From NCBI GenBank assembly GCA_005777235.1, contig SXND01000194.1:1-35483 (forward strand): a stretch of DNA of 35,483 nucleotides, given 5' to 3'. How positions within the stretch are numbered: position 1 is the stretch's first letter; each line of letters opens with the position of its first letter. The notes beneath the pieces are model-generated. The model worked only from the letters and a program-made list of their open reading frames with translations. It was not told the DNA's origin and made no database searches. A program made the position numbers and the translations under genes. This stretch comes from Pseudomonadota bacterium. Its GTDB lineage: Bacteria > Tectomicrobia > Entotheonellia > Entotheonellales > Entotheonellaceae. Positions 7,300-17,190 of the stretch are shown here, piece by piece.

Positions 7300-8949
7300 G
7301 TAACGTTGCAGAAAACGCCTTTCTGACTCCGTAGTACCAATAAGAATCAGTGCATCATGTGACTTAAGGAGCGTGCTGGGCTCGGGGTTAATCTGCATCG
7401 TGCCTGCGACCGCAAGCGCAATCACGTGGCAGCCCGTGCGGTGGCGCAGCGCCAACTCGGCCAGCGTGCGCCCCACGAACGCACGGGGCACGGGAACCTG
7501 GAAGACATCAAGACCTTCCGTGACCATCAAGATGGTGCCACGCCGTAACAAGTGCACGATGGTATTGGCGCCCATCGAGGCGTAGGACATCACAAAATCC
7601 GCCCCGGCACGGTGGAGCGTCGCGACATTGCGTTCCCAGGTGGCCCGACTGATGATCTGGATGTCAGGCCGCAGGTGGCGGCAATACAAAGTGAGATAGA
7701 TATTGAGGTCATCGTCATGTGTGGTAATGACCACGGCGGGAGCCTCGGACAATCCGGCCCGCTGTAAGACCGCCTCATCGGCGGCATTGCCCAGGATGGC
7801 TTTCTCGAGATCCTGTACAACCTCGGGACGCTGCTCGATGAGACGATAATCCATGCCACGTTCCGTCAGCGCCGCGCCGGTGGCGCGTCCCACCTGGCCC
7901 CCGCCGAGGATCAGCACGGGAGCTTTCGAGACATTGTACATGGCAAAACCGGCGTCGTAGTGTTGTAACTGCGGCTGCGAGCCCGCCAAGACCAGCACGG
8001 TGTGGGGCGTGATGCGTGTCTCCGGCCCCGCGATGGCAAAATGTCCACGGTCCCAGACGCCAATCACGCTCACCCCCACCTGTTCCCGCAAGCGACTCTG
8101 GCGCAGCGTCATCCCCACCAGCGGCGTGCGGGCCACGGTGGCTTCGGCAATGAGCAGTTGGTCGAACTGGCCAATGACATGGGTGACGGCATCGCCGCCG
8201 AGAATACGCCGCGCCAGCGATTGCCCCAGCATGTCGCCGAGATGTAAGACATGCGAGCAGCCAGCGAGCTTGAGCATGGTGCTGGCCACGTGGTCCTGCG
8301 CCGTGGCGATGAGCGACACAGTCGGCGCCACGTCACGCACCGTGAAGGCGACGTTGGTATTCAGCGTATTGCTCGCCGTGGTCACTACGCCAGCTGCCTG
8401 GGCTAGCCGCGCTTGCACAAACGTCTCCGGCTGATCCAGCGCCCCGAGCATCACCCGGAGTCCGAGATCGTGCAAGCGCAAGGCCTCGGCGAATTCCGAC
8501 ACCAGTAACACATAGGGCGTGCGGTATTGCTGCAGGCGGTTGATCACCGCACTGGTGACAGCGTCATACTGCGTGAGAATCACATGCCCACGGGTGTCCC
8601 TCGGCAAGGCGCGCCGTAACCGCGCGGCCGATTGCCCATGCATGAACACCAGCGGCAACAAGACCAAGAGAAACCCCACCCCCGAGAGCAACACGACCAG
8701 GGTAAAGAGACGCCCAGCGTCGCTGCTAAACGTGATGTCGCCAAACCCCAGGGTTGACATCACGGTCAGCGTCCAATACACCCCGGTCACCCAACTGTAG
8801 GTATGCCCTTCCTGCGCCATGAAGAGGTGGAAGAGCACGCTATACAAGACGACGAAGAGGGTGAAGACGCCAAAAAACCGCGCCAGGAGGATGACCTGCT
8901 TTTGCCGGAGGGACTGCCGCAGGGAATACAGCCACAGGAGCGGAGACAT
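7288..8949 (-). CDS. Potassium channel with two RCK (TrkA-type) modules
   Basis: This is a 553-aa membrane protein. Hydrophobic helices at about 20-42 and 80-103 flank a pore helix and the selectivity filter TLGFGD at 66-71, a variant of the common TVGYGD. The cytoplasmic part has a first NAD-binding-like RCK module from about residue 120 and a second one with GGGQVGRA at 349-356, each followed by a TrkA-C-like segment. This arrangement matches ligand-gated K+ channels of the two-TM/RCK class, in which a single chain supplies a tandem RCK pair. AAGGA precedes the ATG. It is monocistronic and convergent with the hydantoin operon. The controlling ligand cannot be told. Confidence 0.9.
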   Translation of the reverse strand: MSPLLWLYSLRQSLRQKQVILLARFFGVFTLFVVLYSVLFHLFMAQEGHTYSWVTGVYWTLTVMSTLGFGDITFSSDAGRLFTLVVLLSGVGFLLVLLPLVFMHGQSAARLRRALPRDTRGHVILTQYDAVTSAVINRLQQYRTPYVLLVSEFAEALRLHDLGLRVMLGALDQPETFVQARLAQAAGVVTTASNTLNTNVAFTVRDVAPTVSLIATAQDHVASTMLKLAGCSHVLHLGDMLGQSLARRILGGDAVTHVIGQFDQLLIAEATVARTPLVGMTLRQSRLREQVGVSVIGVWDRGHFAIAGPETRITPHTVLVLAGSQPQLQHYDAGFAMYNVSKAPVLILGGGQVGRATGAALTERGMDYRLIEQRPEVVQDLEKAILGNAADEAVLQRAGLSEAPAVVITTHDDDLNIYLTLYCRHLRPDIQIISRATWERNVATLHRAGADFVMSYASMGANTIVHLLRRGTILMVTEGLDVFQVPVPRAFVGRTLAELALRHRTGCHVIALAVAGTMQINPEPSTLLKSHDALILIGTTESERRFLQRYGAG

Positions 8950-9420
8950 GGCAGGTGTTCCTTATGAGCGCTGCTGGTGCACTGGCGACACGGAGGTGGA
9001 GCCGTGATGACCACGGCGAGTGTAGCATGGCTCCTGCCTGCGTGGATAGAGGCAACGGGCCTCACCGCTTTCCTTATACGTGGCGCATCCCACGTGTGCG
9101 GCTTTGCGTCCAGTTGTTCTGCAGGGATCGCCGTCGCATAGCACACCCCGAGCCTATGTTCCCGAGACCTCCGTAGAGCCCCTCGATTTATCCATGGGGA
9201 TAGAACGTGCAGTATGACGTGTGGCGTGGCCATGAGGGGGTCGCCAAGCGCTCGATGTTTGGGCTCGACCACCAGAGGATCATCCGCTATCGCTGGGTGA
9301 CAGACAATGCCCTCGTGTTACCGGATGTTGATGCCGCCATTGCCGTGCAGCATCAGCGCTCACACGGCTGGCATCACGCAGGGGTCCGATGGCGTGGCGG
9401 GCTGACGCCGAGCGCGGCGC
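8950..9420. other. Intergenic region with a gene remnant
   Basis: These 471 bp lie downstream of the LLM gene and upstream of the channel gene. Apart from the peroxiredoxin fragment at 9207-9356 I see no gene. It must also contain the promoter of the minus-strand channel gene, which I could not place. Confidence 0.5.
9207..9356 (+). pseudogene. C-terminal fragment of a peroxiredoxin (AhpC/TSA-like redoxin)
   Basis: About 50 codons read YDVWRGHEGVAKRSMFGLD followed by IIRYRWVTDN, the characteristic last third of BCP/AhpC-type peroxiredoxins, where relatives have a segment like GVAKRSVFVIDRDG then IRYKWVTDDP. The thioredoxin fold with the peroxidatic cysteine is not visible upstream, and downstream the frame runs into the antisense of the LLM gene. 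It is best explained as the remains of a deleted peroxidase gene. Confidence 0.6.
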
Positions 9421-10431
9421 TCACACCGCGGCGCGGAGCGCGGGCGTATCCGCAAAGGCCGGCAGGATCTCATGCGCAAAGCGGCGCAGCGAGGTCAGCC
9501 CACCTGCGCTGTTGAGCAACACGTATTCAGCCCCGACATCGCGCAAGGCCTGCAGTTTGTCGGCAATCTCATCCGGCGTGCCGTACAGTGTCCCATCCTC
9601 TGCTGCCCGGCGGATGTCGGCCTCAGAGCGCGTCTTGGCCTCACGATCCGCCAGTTGGTAGGTGCGGCGGCGGCCCATCATGCGGTTCTCAATGGCTTTC
9701 TCGTACTCCGCTTTGGTCATCACCACATTGATCGAACGCGCCACCCCAACGGTCATCGGATCAAACGGGCGTCCCTGGGCTTCCACTGCCTCTTTGAAGA
9801 TAGCAATGCGTTCGCCGATCTCTTCCACGGACGAAAACTGGCCGAGCAGCAGATGGTAGCCGCGTGCCGCCACTTTTTTGATCGACTCGGGATGTTCGGC
9901 CCCCATCCAGATCGGTGGATGGGGTTTTTGCGCCGTTGGTGGCTCCACGACCACGTCCTTAAACTGCCAGTATTTGCCCTGATGCGACCACGGTGTCTCT
10001 GAGGTCCAGGCGCGGGTCATCACCTCCACACATTCGTCAAAGCGCGCTTCGGCTTCTTCCATCGGCACGCAAAAGCCAGCAAATTCATTGTAGCGATAGC
10101 CCTTGCCGATGCCGAAATCGAAGCGCCCACCGGACAGGAGATCGAGCGTGGCGGCCTGCTCCGCCAGCAGCACCGGATTGTGCCAGGGCAGCACCAGTAC
10201 CGCAGTCCCCAGACGCAACGTTGTGGTGCGCGCCCCGATCCAGGTCAGTAAGTTCAAGGTCGCGGAGACCTGACCGAAGCCGGTAAAGTGGTGCTCCACC
10301 AGAAAGGTGCTGTGATAGCCAATAGCCTCGGCCTCGATATTGTAGGCCACGAAGTCACGAAAGCCAGCGCCGCTATCCAGGTCCGGCCCGCCGCGCCTGG
10401 CTTGCGCACTGCCAAAGAGTCCAAACTGCAT
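9421..10431 (-). CDS. LLM-class (luciferase-like) flavin-dependent oxidoreductase
   Basis: This 336-aa TIM-barrel enzyme of the bacterial luciferase family uses reduced FMN or F420. Typical segments are FLVEHHFTGFG near 43-53, LRLGTAVLVLPWHNP at 72-86, EQAATLDLLSGGRFDFGIGKGYR near 91-113 and PHPPIWMGA in the middle. The start is supported by GAGGAA before the ATG. It lies 100 bp after an SDR gene on the same strand and may be co-transcribed. The substrate is unknown; monooxygenation of a small organic compound is the usual activity. Confidence 0.88.
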   Translation of the reverse strand: MQFGLFGSAQARRGGPDLDSGAGFRDFVAYNIEAEAIGYHSTFLVEHHFTGFGQVSATLNLLTWIGARTTTLRLGTAVLVLPWHNPVLLAEQAATLDLLSGGRFDFGIGKGYRYNEFAGFCVPMEEAEARFDECVEVMTRAWTSETPWSHQGKYWQFKDVVVEPPTAQKPHPPIWMGAEHPESIKKVAARGYHLLLGQFSSVEEIGERIAIFKEAVEAQGRPFDPMTVGVARSINVVMTKAEYEKAIENRMMGRRRTYQLADREAKTRSEADIRRAAEDGTLYGTPDEIADKLQALRDVGAEYVLLNSAGGLTSLRRFAHEILPAFADTPALRAAV

Positions 10432-10530
10432 TGTCTATTCCTCATGATTCACGAACCTGGCCTCATGACACGGTGTCTGGCATGCTGGCGGACGCACTAT
10501 AGCGGAGACCACCGCGCACTGCAACGCGGC

Positions 10531-11271
10531 TCACAGTGACAGGCCACCGTCCACCACGTAGACCGCTCCAGTGACATACGCGGCACGTGTCGCCAAAAAC
10601 GTCACCACCTCAGCCACTTCCTCGGGCGTCCCGGCGCGTCCGAGGGGGATGAGCCCCAGCATATCGTCCACATTTTTGGGCGTGAGGGCTGCGGTCATGT
10701 CCGTCGGGATATAGCCCGGGACCACGACATTGGCCGTAATGCCGTAGGCCGCCACTTCCTTGGCCAGCGAGCGCGTAAAGCCGATCAGCCCGGCCTTGGC
10801 TGCCCCGTAGGCGGTGTCGCCTGGCCAGCCAATCAGGCCGACAAAGGACGAAATGGTGATAATGCGTCCGCTGCGGCGCGCGCTCATGTGCGGCACAACG
10901 TGCTGGCAGCAGTGGTACGCTCCTTTCAAGCAGGAATTGAGCACCGTATCCCAGTCCGCCTCTGGTAGGCGCTGCACCCGCCGGCCCCGGTGCAGCGCCG
11001 CGTTATGCACCAACACGTCGATGTGCCCGTAGTGCTCCAGCACCTGCGCCACCATGCGCGCCACATCGGTCGCGACTGCCACATCGGCCTGCACAGGCAA
11101 ACCATCGCTGCCCATGGCTTGCAGCGTCTGGCGCACCTCGGCGGCGGCATCGGGACGACTGACGTAATTGATGGCAATACGCGCCCCCTCTGCGGCCAGC
11201 CCTAGCGCAATGGCCCGCCCAATGCCCCGCGATGCCCCCGTGACTAACGCGACTTTGCCCTGTAACGTCAC
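10531..11271 (-). CDS. SDR-family NAD(P)-dependent oxidoreductase (FabG-like)
   Basis: This is a 246-aa classical short-chain dehydrogenase. The cofactor motif TGASRGIGRA is at 11-20, NAA at 90-92, and the catalytic Ser142, Tyr155 and Lys159 lie in SSFVGLIG and YGAAKAG. The C-terminal VDGGLSL is typical of 3-oxoacyl-ACP reductases. Translation probably starts at GTG (11271), preceded by GGAG. There is no fatty-acid synthesis context, so a catabolic or secondary role as an alcohol/ketone reductase is as likely as FabG function. Confidence 0.88.
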   Translation of the reverse strand: MTLQGKVALVTGASRGIGRAIALGLAAEGARIAINYVSRPDAAAEVRQTLQAMGSDGLPVQADVAVATDVARMVAQVLEHYGHIDVLVHNAALHRGRRVQRLPEADWDTVLNSCLKGAYHCCQHVVPHMSARRSGRIITISSFVGLIGWPGDTAYGAAKAGLIGFTRSLAKEVAAYGITANVVVPGYIPTDMTAALTPKNVDDMLGLIPLGRAGTPEEVAEVVTFLATRAAYVTGAVYVVDGGLSL

Positions 11272-11820
11272 CCTGTGTCTCCTCTGCGCGGTTTGACATC
11301 GTTCCTAGCCTCTCCCAGGCTGTGCGGCACCCTCGTGTTGGGGTATTGTAGCACCCTCTGCGCAGGAGCTTTTTGCAGGCTCACCCATCTCAAAGTCACC
11401 GCGACGATCTCACGCGCCGTCCTCGACTAACGCGACGCCCTGGTGGCGGCCCAAGTGTATCCCAGCCGTTCTGCCGCTAGTGACGTCGCACTCCAGGCTC
11501 TTCTCAGGGCCCGCATGGATGCCCACATCGCCGCCGAGGCGGCCCAGCTCGTGCCTATGGAAGCACAGCAATTGGCGGAGGAAGGGTGGGAAGACTATCA
11601 AAGTCTGCTGGACGGGGAGGGTTCCTGGTCAGGAACCGGCCCTTGGGCGGCTCGCCGAAGAGCAGCTCGCGTCGATGAAAGCGGCGGTGATTGCAGGGCT
11701 CAATTTACGATGCATATCTTGTCTGGATGCTTCTCCAGCCGCTCGCGCCGGCGCTGTCGGTTTCTCGAGACGGCAAGCCGGGAGCCTGGCTGATACAACA
11801 CACATTTTTGACAGCAGAAA
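11272..11820. other. Divergent intergenic region with a possible broken small gene
   Basis: On the plus strand an open frame begins after a stop at 11428-11430 (GTG at 11443). It reads a plausible helical, Ala/Glu-rich stretch to about 11620. The downstream neighbour frame then carries GRLAEEQLASMKAA to about 11700. This looks like one small gene with a single frameshift, or chance. I do not recognise it and assign no function. Confidence 0.3.
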
Positions 11821-11850
11821 TTGACACAAAGACACGCAGGCCCGTATACT
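11821..11850 (+). promoter_or_regulatory. Predicted sigma70-type promoter of the suf operon
   Basis: TTGACA (11821-11826) and TATACT (11845-11850) are spaced by 18 bp, 34 bp upstream of the sufR start. A second TTGACA is at 11808-11813. SufR family members repress their own operon, so an operator probably overlaps here, but no clear palindrome was identified. Confidence 0.6.
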
Positions 11851-11883
11851 CCAACATCATTATCCGAGGGAGGGGGTCCAGTC

Positions 11884-12513
11884 ATGCTATCCGACATACG
11901 ACTCGGCAGCTCACCAGCTGGCCAGATTCTCAGGCTGTTACAGCAGCGGGGAGCCCTCAGTATTAAAGAGATGGAAGCCGCGCTGGGGGTGACCACCACG
12001 GCGGTGCGGCAGCAACTCATGACGTTGATGAACACCGGGATGGTGACCGCCGCAACCGTGCGCGAGAAACGCGGCCGTCCGCATGCGGCGTATCGCCTGG
12101 CCGACAAAGGCCAGGCCCTGTTTGCACAGGGGTACGAAGAGCTGGCCCTGGCCTTGCTCGAAGAGGTGCTGCATCTGCCGGACACCACCACGGTGCATCA
12201 CATGCTGCATCGCGTCGGGGCGCGGCTCGGGCGGCAATATGCTGAGCGCATGCACGGCGTCGCCGTGGCCGAGCGCTTGCACGAGCTGGCAACCTTGATG
12301 ACCGCGGACGGCATCGCGAACACCGTTGACGAACAGGCCGATGCCTTTGTCTTGACGGAATACAGTTGTCCCTACTACGGCCTGGCGCGGGAACACCGTG
12401 AGGTATGTAGCATGGAGATCGAGGCCATGGCCATGGCCCTGGGCTCGCCGGTGACCCTGTATCAGTCGCAATTCGATGGCCATAACGGCTGTCAATTTCA
12501 GGTGAAAAAGTAG
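11884..12513 (+). CDS. sufR: SufR-like iron-sulfur-sensing transcriptional repressor
   Basis: This is a 209-aa DeoR/ArsR-like winged-helix regulator. The HTH is at about residues 24-57 (LSIKEMEAALGVTTTAVRQQL), followed by the wing REKRGRPHAAYRL. The C-terminal cluster-binding cysteines are Cys162, Cys175 and Cys203, spaced C-X12-C-X27-C as in known SufR proteins. The start at 11884 is chosen over an upstream in-frame codon because GAGGGAGGGGG lies seven bases before it. By family knowledge it holds an Fe-S cluster and represses the suf operon until cluster supply falls. It leads the operon, 47 bp before sufC. Confidence 0.92.
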   Translation: MLSDIRLGSSPAGQILRLLQQRGALSIKEMEAALGVTTTAVRQQLMTLMNTGMVTAATVREKRGRPHAAYRLADKGQALFAQGYEELALALLEEVLHLPDTTTVHHMLHRVGARLGRQYAERMHGVAVAERLHELATLMTADGIANTVDEQADAFVLTEYSCPYYGLAREHREVCSMEIEAMAMALGSPVTLYQSQFDGHNGCQFQVKK

Positions 12514-12560
12514 TGCTGTGCCCGGCACAGACCGTGCCAGTTCTGAGGGAAGGAGAGGTC

Positions 12561-13367
12561 ATGGGGACGGAGTTGAGCATTCGGAACCTGCAGGTGAGCG
12601 TCGAGGGTAAGCGCATCCTGCGAGGGCTTAGTCTAGACATTAAACAGGGCGAAGTGCACGCGCTAATGGGGCCGAATGGCTCCGGCAAAAGCACCCTGGC
12701 CTATGCCCTGATGGGGCATCCCAAATACTGCATTGAGGGCGGCGAGGTCTTCCTGGATGGCGAAAATATCCTGGAGATGAGCGCCGATGCTCGCGCTCGC
12801 CACGGTTTGTTTCTCGCCTTTCAATATCCCACCACCATTTCTGGTGTCACGCTGGCGGATTTCATGCGGCGCTCGATCAGCGCGGTGCGTAACGCCCAGC
12901 AGCCGGCAGCGGCGGAGCCGGAGAATGGCCAGCAGAAGAACGCCCTCATGCCGATGCGCGAGTTTCGCCGTGAGTTACTGGCGAAGATGAAAGATCTCGG
13001 CGTTGATGCAGCCTTTGCCCGGCGCTATGTCAACGACGGCTTTTCCGGGGGCGAGAAAAAGCGCGTAGAGATTCTGCATATGGCCATGCTGGCGCCGAAA
13101 ATCGCCATCCTGGATGAGACGGATTCGGGCCTGGACATCGACGCGCTGCGCACGGTAGCCGAGGGCGTCGGCGCGCTGATTGGTCCGCAACTCGGGGTGC
13201 TGCTCATTACGCATTACCAGCGCTTGCTGAGCTACATCACGCCGCATTTTGTGCATATCCTGCTCGATGGGCAACTGGTGGAATCGGGCGGGCCAGAACT
13301 CGCCGAAACCCTGGAAGCACATGGCTATGATTGGGTCCGTGAAAAGTATGCCGAGACCGTGGCCTAA
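12561..13367 (+). CDS. sufC: Fe-S cluster assembly ATPase SufC
   Basis: This 268-aa ABC-type ATPase powers the SufBCD scaffold. Walker A GPNGSGKST is at 37-45, the Q-loop Gln at 88 (AFQYP), the signature FSGGEKKR at 161-168, Walker B with D185-E186 in IAILDETDSGLD, and the H-loop His218 in ITHYQR. A small hydrophilic insert rich in Gln, Ala and Glu (about 112-128) lies in the helical subdomain. The ATG at 12561 follows GGAAGGAGAGG. There is no membrane segment, as expected. Confidence 0.97.
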   Translation: MGTELSIRNLQVSVEGKRILRGLSLDIKQGEVHALMGPNGSGKSTLAYALMGHPKYCIEGGEVFLDGENILEMSADARARHGLFLAFQYPTTISGVTLADFMRRSISAVRNAQQPAAAEPENGQQKNALMPMREFRRELLAKMKDLGVDAAFARRYVNDGFSGGEKKRVEILHMAMLAPKIAILDETDSGLDIDALRTVAEGVGALIGPQLGVLLITHYQRLLSYITPHFVHILLDGQLVESGGPELAETLEAHGYDWVREKYAETVA

Positions 13368-13403
13368 ACCCTGATTCCTGTCGCACCCTACAAGGAGACT
13401 GTG

Positions 13404-14825
13404 ATGCCAACGGCACAACAAGAAGAGCAAGTCGAAGTCCGTGCTATGAAGGGCGAGTATCAGTTTGGCTTCCATGATCCCGATCAATCCGTGTTCCGCG
13501 CCCGCAAGGGGGTGGATCGCGCCATCGTGGAGCAGATCTCGTCGATGAAAGGCGAGCCGCAGTGGATGCTCGACTATCGCTTGCGTGCCCTGGAGATTTT
13601 TTTCCAGAAGCCCATGCCGCACTGGGGCGGTAACGTCGACCAGATTAACTTTGACGACATCTATTACTATGTCAAGCCGAGCCAGGGCGAAGGGCGTACC
13701 TGGGAAGATGTGCCCGAAAATATCAAAAAGACCTTCGACCGCCTGGGCATTCCCGAGGCCGAGCGCAAGTTTTTAGCGGGAGTCGGGGCACAGTACGACT
13801 CGGAAGTGGTGTACCACAGCCTGAAAGAAGACCTCGAAAAGCTCGGGGTCATCTTTGCGTCGCCCGACCAGGCCCTGCGCGAGCATCCTGACCTCATGCG
13901 CGAGTATTTTGGCACCATCATTCCGCCGGAAGACAATAAATTCGCCGCCCTGAATACGGCGGTGTGGAGCGGTGGCAGTTTTATCTACGTGCCGCCGGGC
14001 GTGAAAGTCGATGTGCCGCTGCAGGCGTATTTCCGCATCAATAGTGAGAATATGGGGCAGTTCGAGCGCACGCTCATCATCGTCGATGAAGGCGCCCAGG
14101 TGCACTATGTCGAAGGCTGCACCGCCCCGACGTACTCCAGCGAGTCGCTGCACAGTGCCGTGGTCGAAATCATCTGCAAGCCCGGCTCGCGGGTGCGCTA
14201 TACCACCATCCAGAACTGGGCTGACAACGTGTTCAACCTGGTGACCAAGCGCGCCGTGGCCGATACCGAAGCCACCATGGAATGGGTGGACGGCAATCTC
14301 GGCAGCAAGCTCACCATGAAATATCCCTCGGTCTATATGCGCGGTCCCGGCGCCCATGCCGAGATCCTGTCGATTGCCTTTGCTGGACGCGGTCAGCATC
14401 AGGACGCTGGTGGCAAAGTGGTGCACGGAGCGCCGCATACCTCGTCGATCATCACCTCCAAATCGATCAGCAAAGACGGCGGGCGCAGTTCCTACCGGGG
14501 TCTGGTCAAAGTGGTGGATGGCGCCAAAGGGTCGCGTTCCAAGGTGGTGTGCGATGCGCTCATCCTGGATCGGGAGTCGCGTTCCGACACCTACCCGGTG
14601 ATGGAGGTCGATACCGCTGAAGTCAGCATTGCTCACGAGGCCTCGGTGAGCCGCATCCAAGACGAGCAACTGTTTTACCTCATGAGCCGTGGTCTGTCGG
14701 AGACCGAAGCTTCGACGATGATCGTCAACGGCTTCATCGAGCCGCTGGTCAAAGAGCTGCCAATGGAATATGCCGTCGAAATGAACCGCCTGATCGAGTT
14801 GCAAATGGAAGGCTCAGTGGGTTAG
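13404..14825 (+). CDS. sufB: Fe-S cluster assembly scaffold protein SufB
   Basis: This 473-aa core scaffold subunit has the usual length for SufB. Family-typical stretches include [11 protein letters not shown] near the N-terminus, [17 protein letters not shown] in the middle, EGCTAPTYS, and the C-terminal [18 protein letters not shown]. The ATG at 13404 is preferred over the GTG at 13401 because AAGGAG lies six bases upstream of it. It sits between sufC and sufD with 36- and 27-bp gaps, consistent with co-translation of the BCD complex. Confidence 0.97.
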   Translation: MPTAQQEEQVEVRAMKGEYQFGFHDPDQSVFRARKGVDRAIVEQISSMKGEPQWMLDYRLRALEIFFQKPMPHWGGNVDQINFDDIYYYVKPSQGEGRTWEDVPENIKKTFDRLGIPEAERKFLAGVGAQYDSEVVYHSLKEDLEKLGVIFASPDQALREHPDLMREYFGTIIPPEDNKFAALNTAVWSGGSFIYVPPGVKVDVPLQAYFRINSENMGQFERTLIIVDEGAQVHYVEGCTAPTYSSESLHSAVVEIICKPGSRVRYTTIQNWADNVFNLVTKRAVADTEATMEWVDGNLGSKLTMKYPSVYMRGPGAHAEILSIAFAGRGQHQDAGGKVVHGAPHTSSIITSKSISKDGGRSSYRGLVKVVDGAKGSRSKVVCDALILDRESRSDTYPVMEVDTAEVSIAHEASVSRIQDEQLFYLMSRGLSETEASTMIVNGFIEPLVKELPMEYAVEMNRLIELQMEGSVG

Positions 14826-14852
14826 CGCCACTGAGATAGAGGAGGAGACATT

Positions 14853-16181
14853 GTGGCGGTTCGTATTCTAGAACAGAGCATGAGCGCTGAGGCCGTGGTG
14901 CGCCTCAGCGCCACGAAGCAGGAACCGACGTGGATGCGTGATTGGCGCCTGGCCGCCTGGCGGGTGAGCCAGGAACTCGCCCTACCCGTTGGCACGGAAG
15001 AAGAATGGCGCCGTACCGATCTGCGCGGCTTGGACTTTGAGCAATTTCTGCCGCTGCCACCCCAGGTGGCGGCAGTGCAGCGGCGCGAGGAGCTGTCGGC
15101 TTTCTTCCTCGAACACATGACCCTGCCGGAGACCACGGTGGGGGGCCTGGTGGTGCATCACGATGGTTCGGCCCTGTGGCAGACCCTGGATGAGACGCTG
15201 CGCAGCCAGGGGGTGATTTTTTGTGCGCTCGACACCGCCGTGCAGCAGCATCCTGAGCTGGTGCAAGCGCACTTGATGACCCAGGCGGTGCCGGTGGCCA
15301 CCAGTAAGTTTACCGCCCTGCATGCGGCTCTGTGGAACGGCGGCACGTTTATCTACATCCCGCCTGGGGTGAACGTGCAGCTCCCGTTGCAAGCGCTCAC
15401 AGCGCATATGACCGCCGGGGCCATGGAACAATCGCACGTTCTGCTCATTGCCGATACGCAAAGCCAGGTGACGGTCGTGCAAGAAGACGTCTCGGGCCAG
15501 GCCGATCTGCCTGGATTGCACAATGGCGTGGTGGAACTGTATGTCAAACCTGGGGCGCAGGTGACCTATCTGCAGATGCAGAACTGGAGCCGTCGTCTGT
15601 GGGGCATCAGTTATCAACGCGCCATGCTCTCAGCCAACAGCCAGTTGCGCTGGGCCGTAGCAGGGTTGGGTAGCCGCTTGCACTGGACAGCACAGAGTGT
15701 GGCGCTCATGGAAGCCGGTAGTACGGCCCACATGTACGGCCTGGTGTTTGGCGATGGACGGCAGCATGTCGATTTTCAGACGCGACAAGACCACATGGCA
15801 CCGCACACGGAGAGTGATTTGCTGTTCCGCAGCGCCTTGATGGACCGCGCCCGTACCGTCATCCGCGGCGTCGTGCACTTGCGGCCCGTGGCGCAGCAGA
15901 CCAACGCCTATCAATCCATGCACAGCCTGCTCCTGAGTGAAAAAACGCGCGCTGATGCCTTGCCGATTTTGGAGATTGAGGCCGACGATGTGCGTTGTAA
16001 GCACGGCTCAACCACCGGCATGGTGGACGACGAGCAGGTGTTTTATTTGATGAGTCGAGGGTTGTCACGCCAGGAAGCCCAGCGTATGATCGTGCAGGGC
16101 TTTTTTGAGACAGTGATTACCGAGTTCCCTGTCGAGGGGATACAAGAAAAAATCCGGCTGGCCATTGAGAGCCGCATCTAA
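14853..16181 (+). CDS. sufD: Fe-S cluster assembly protein SufD
   Basis: This 442-aa paralogue of SufB forms the SufBC2D complex and is involved in iron entry. The N-terminal region ([16 protein letters not shown]) is SufD-type, and the C-terminal beta-helix segment ends with [22 protein letters not shown]. Translation starts at GTG (14853) behind AGGAGGAGA. It is followed after 16 bp by the sulfurtransferase gene. Confidence 0.94.
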   Translation: MAVRILEQSMSAEAVVRLSATKQEPTWMRDWRLAAWRVSQELALPVGTEEEWRRTDLRGLDFEQFLPLPPQVAAVQRREELSAFFLEHMTLPETTVGGLVVHHDGSALWQTLDETLRSQGVIFCALDTAVQQHPELVQAHLMTQAVPVATSKFTALHAALWNGGTFIYIPPGVNVQLPLQALTAHMTAGAMEQSHVLLIADTQSQVTVVQEDVSGQADLPGLHNGVVELYVKPGAQVTYLQMQNWSRRLWGISYQRAMLSANSQLRWAVAGLGSRLHWTAQSVALMEAGSTAHMYGLVFGDGRQHVDFQTRQDHMAPHTESDLLFRSALMDRARTVIRGVVHLRPVAQQTNAYQSMHSLLLSEKTRADALPILEIEADDVRCKHGSTTGMVDDEQVFYLMSRGLSRQEAQRMIVQGFFETVITEFPVEGIQEKIRLAIESRI

Positions 16182-16197
16182 GGAAGGGAGCACAACG

Positions 16198-17046
16198 ATG
16201 GCGGAATATGTCCATCCTGAAATGCTGGTGAGTACCGACTGGGTTGCCCAGCATGCCAATGACCCGACGGTCCGCATTGTCGAGTCCGACGAAGACGTGC
16301 TGCTGTATGAAGTCGGGCATGTGCCTGGCGCCGTCAAAGTCGACTGGCACAGCGAACTGCAGCATCAAGTGCGACGTGATTACGTCGATAAAGACGCCTT
16401 CGGCACACTGATTGGCGGCAAAGGCATTGGCAACAACCACACCGTAGTGTTTTACGGCGACCGTAATAACTGGTGGGCCTGCTATGCCATGTGGGTGTTC
16501 AAGATGTACGGGCACCAGAACTGCCGCATCATGAACGGCGGGCGGCAAAAGTGGATCGACGAAGGCCGCGCTCTGACCCAGGACCGGCCCACTTATCCTG
16601 CCGTCATGTATACGGCGAGCGTGCCGGATCTCTCCATCCGCGCTTTCCGTCAGGAAGTGCTGGACCACATTGGCACCCACAAACCCCTGATTGATGTGCG
16701 CTCGCCCGGTGAATACAGCGGCGAAATGCTGCACATGCCCGACTATCCCCAGGAAGGCGCCCTGCGCGGTGGGCACATTCCAGGAGCGGCGAGTGTACCG
16801 TGGGGCCAGTCCGTGGCGCCCGATGGCACCTTTAAGAGCGCCGACGAGCTGAAAGCCCTGTACGAGGGCCGGGCCGGGCTGAAACCGCAGGACGATGTTG
16901 TGGTATACTGCCGCATCGGTGAGCGTTCGAGCCACACCTGGTTCGTCCTCACGTACCTGTTGGGCTACGAGCGCGTGCGTAATTACGACGGCTCATGGAC
17001 CGAATGGGGCAATCTGGTGGGTGTGCCGATTGAGAAATCCGCCTAA
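16198..17046 (+). CDS. Tandem-rhodanese sulfurtransferase (thiosulfate/3-mercaptopyruvate type)
   Basis: This 282-aa protein has two rhodanese domains. The C-terminal domain carries the persulfide cysteine, Cys238, in [12 protein letters not shown]. The N-terminal domain is inactive, with Asp88 in YGDRNNWW near the equivalent loop. The loop sequence CRIGERSS resembles thiosulfate sulfurtransferases rather than 3-mercaptopyruvate enzymes. The ATG at 16198 follows AAGGAAGGGAG. Its place inside the suf operon, where SufS is often found, suggests it feeds sulfur or persulfide into cluster assembly; that role is inferred. Confidence 0.92.
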   Translation: MAEYVHPEMLVSTDWVAQHANDPTVRIVESDEDVLLYEVGHVPGAVKVDWHSELQHQVRRDYVDKDAFGTLIGGKGIGNNHTVVFYGDRNNWWACYAMWVFKMYGHQNCRIMNGGRQKWIDEGRALTQDRPTYPAVMYTASVPDLSIRAFRQEVLDHIGTHKPLIDVRSPGEYSGEMLHMPDYPQEGALRGGHIPGAASVPWGQSVAPDGTFKSADELKALYEGRAGLKPQDDVVVYCRIGERSSHTWFVLTYLLGYERVRNYDGSWTEWGNLVGVPIEKSA

Positions 17047-17143
17047 AAACTTAGGCCGCGCGGGGCGACCGGCCCGTTGCCCCGACAACGCGGTGGGTCA
17101 TGAGAAGGCCTACGAGGATAGGCTTGAAGCATTGTGCGTGTGA

Positions 17144-17172
17144 TGTTCCCTCTCTTCCAAAGAGAGGGAACA
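17144..17172 (+). other. Perfect 13-bp hairpin inside the suf operon
   Basis: TGTTCCCTCTCTT (17144-17156) pairs with AAGAGAGGGAACA (17160-17172) over a three-base loop. It occupies the operon's longest gap (144 bp) and ends five bases before the ribosome-binding site of the Rieske gene. It may be an RNA processing or attenuation site; no T-tract follows. Confidence 0.6.
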
Positions 17173-17190
17173 GATGGGGAGACACAAGTT

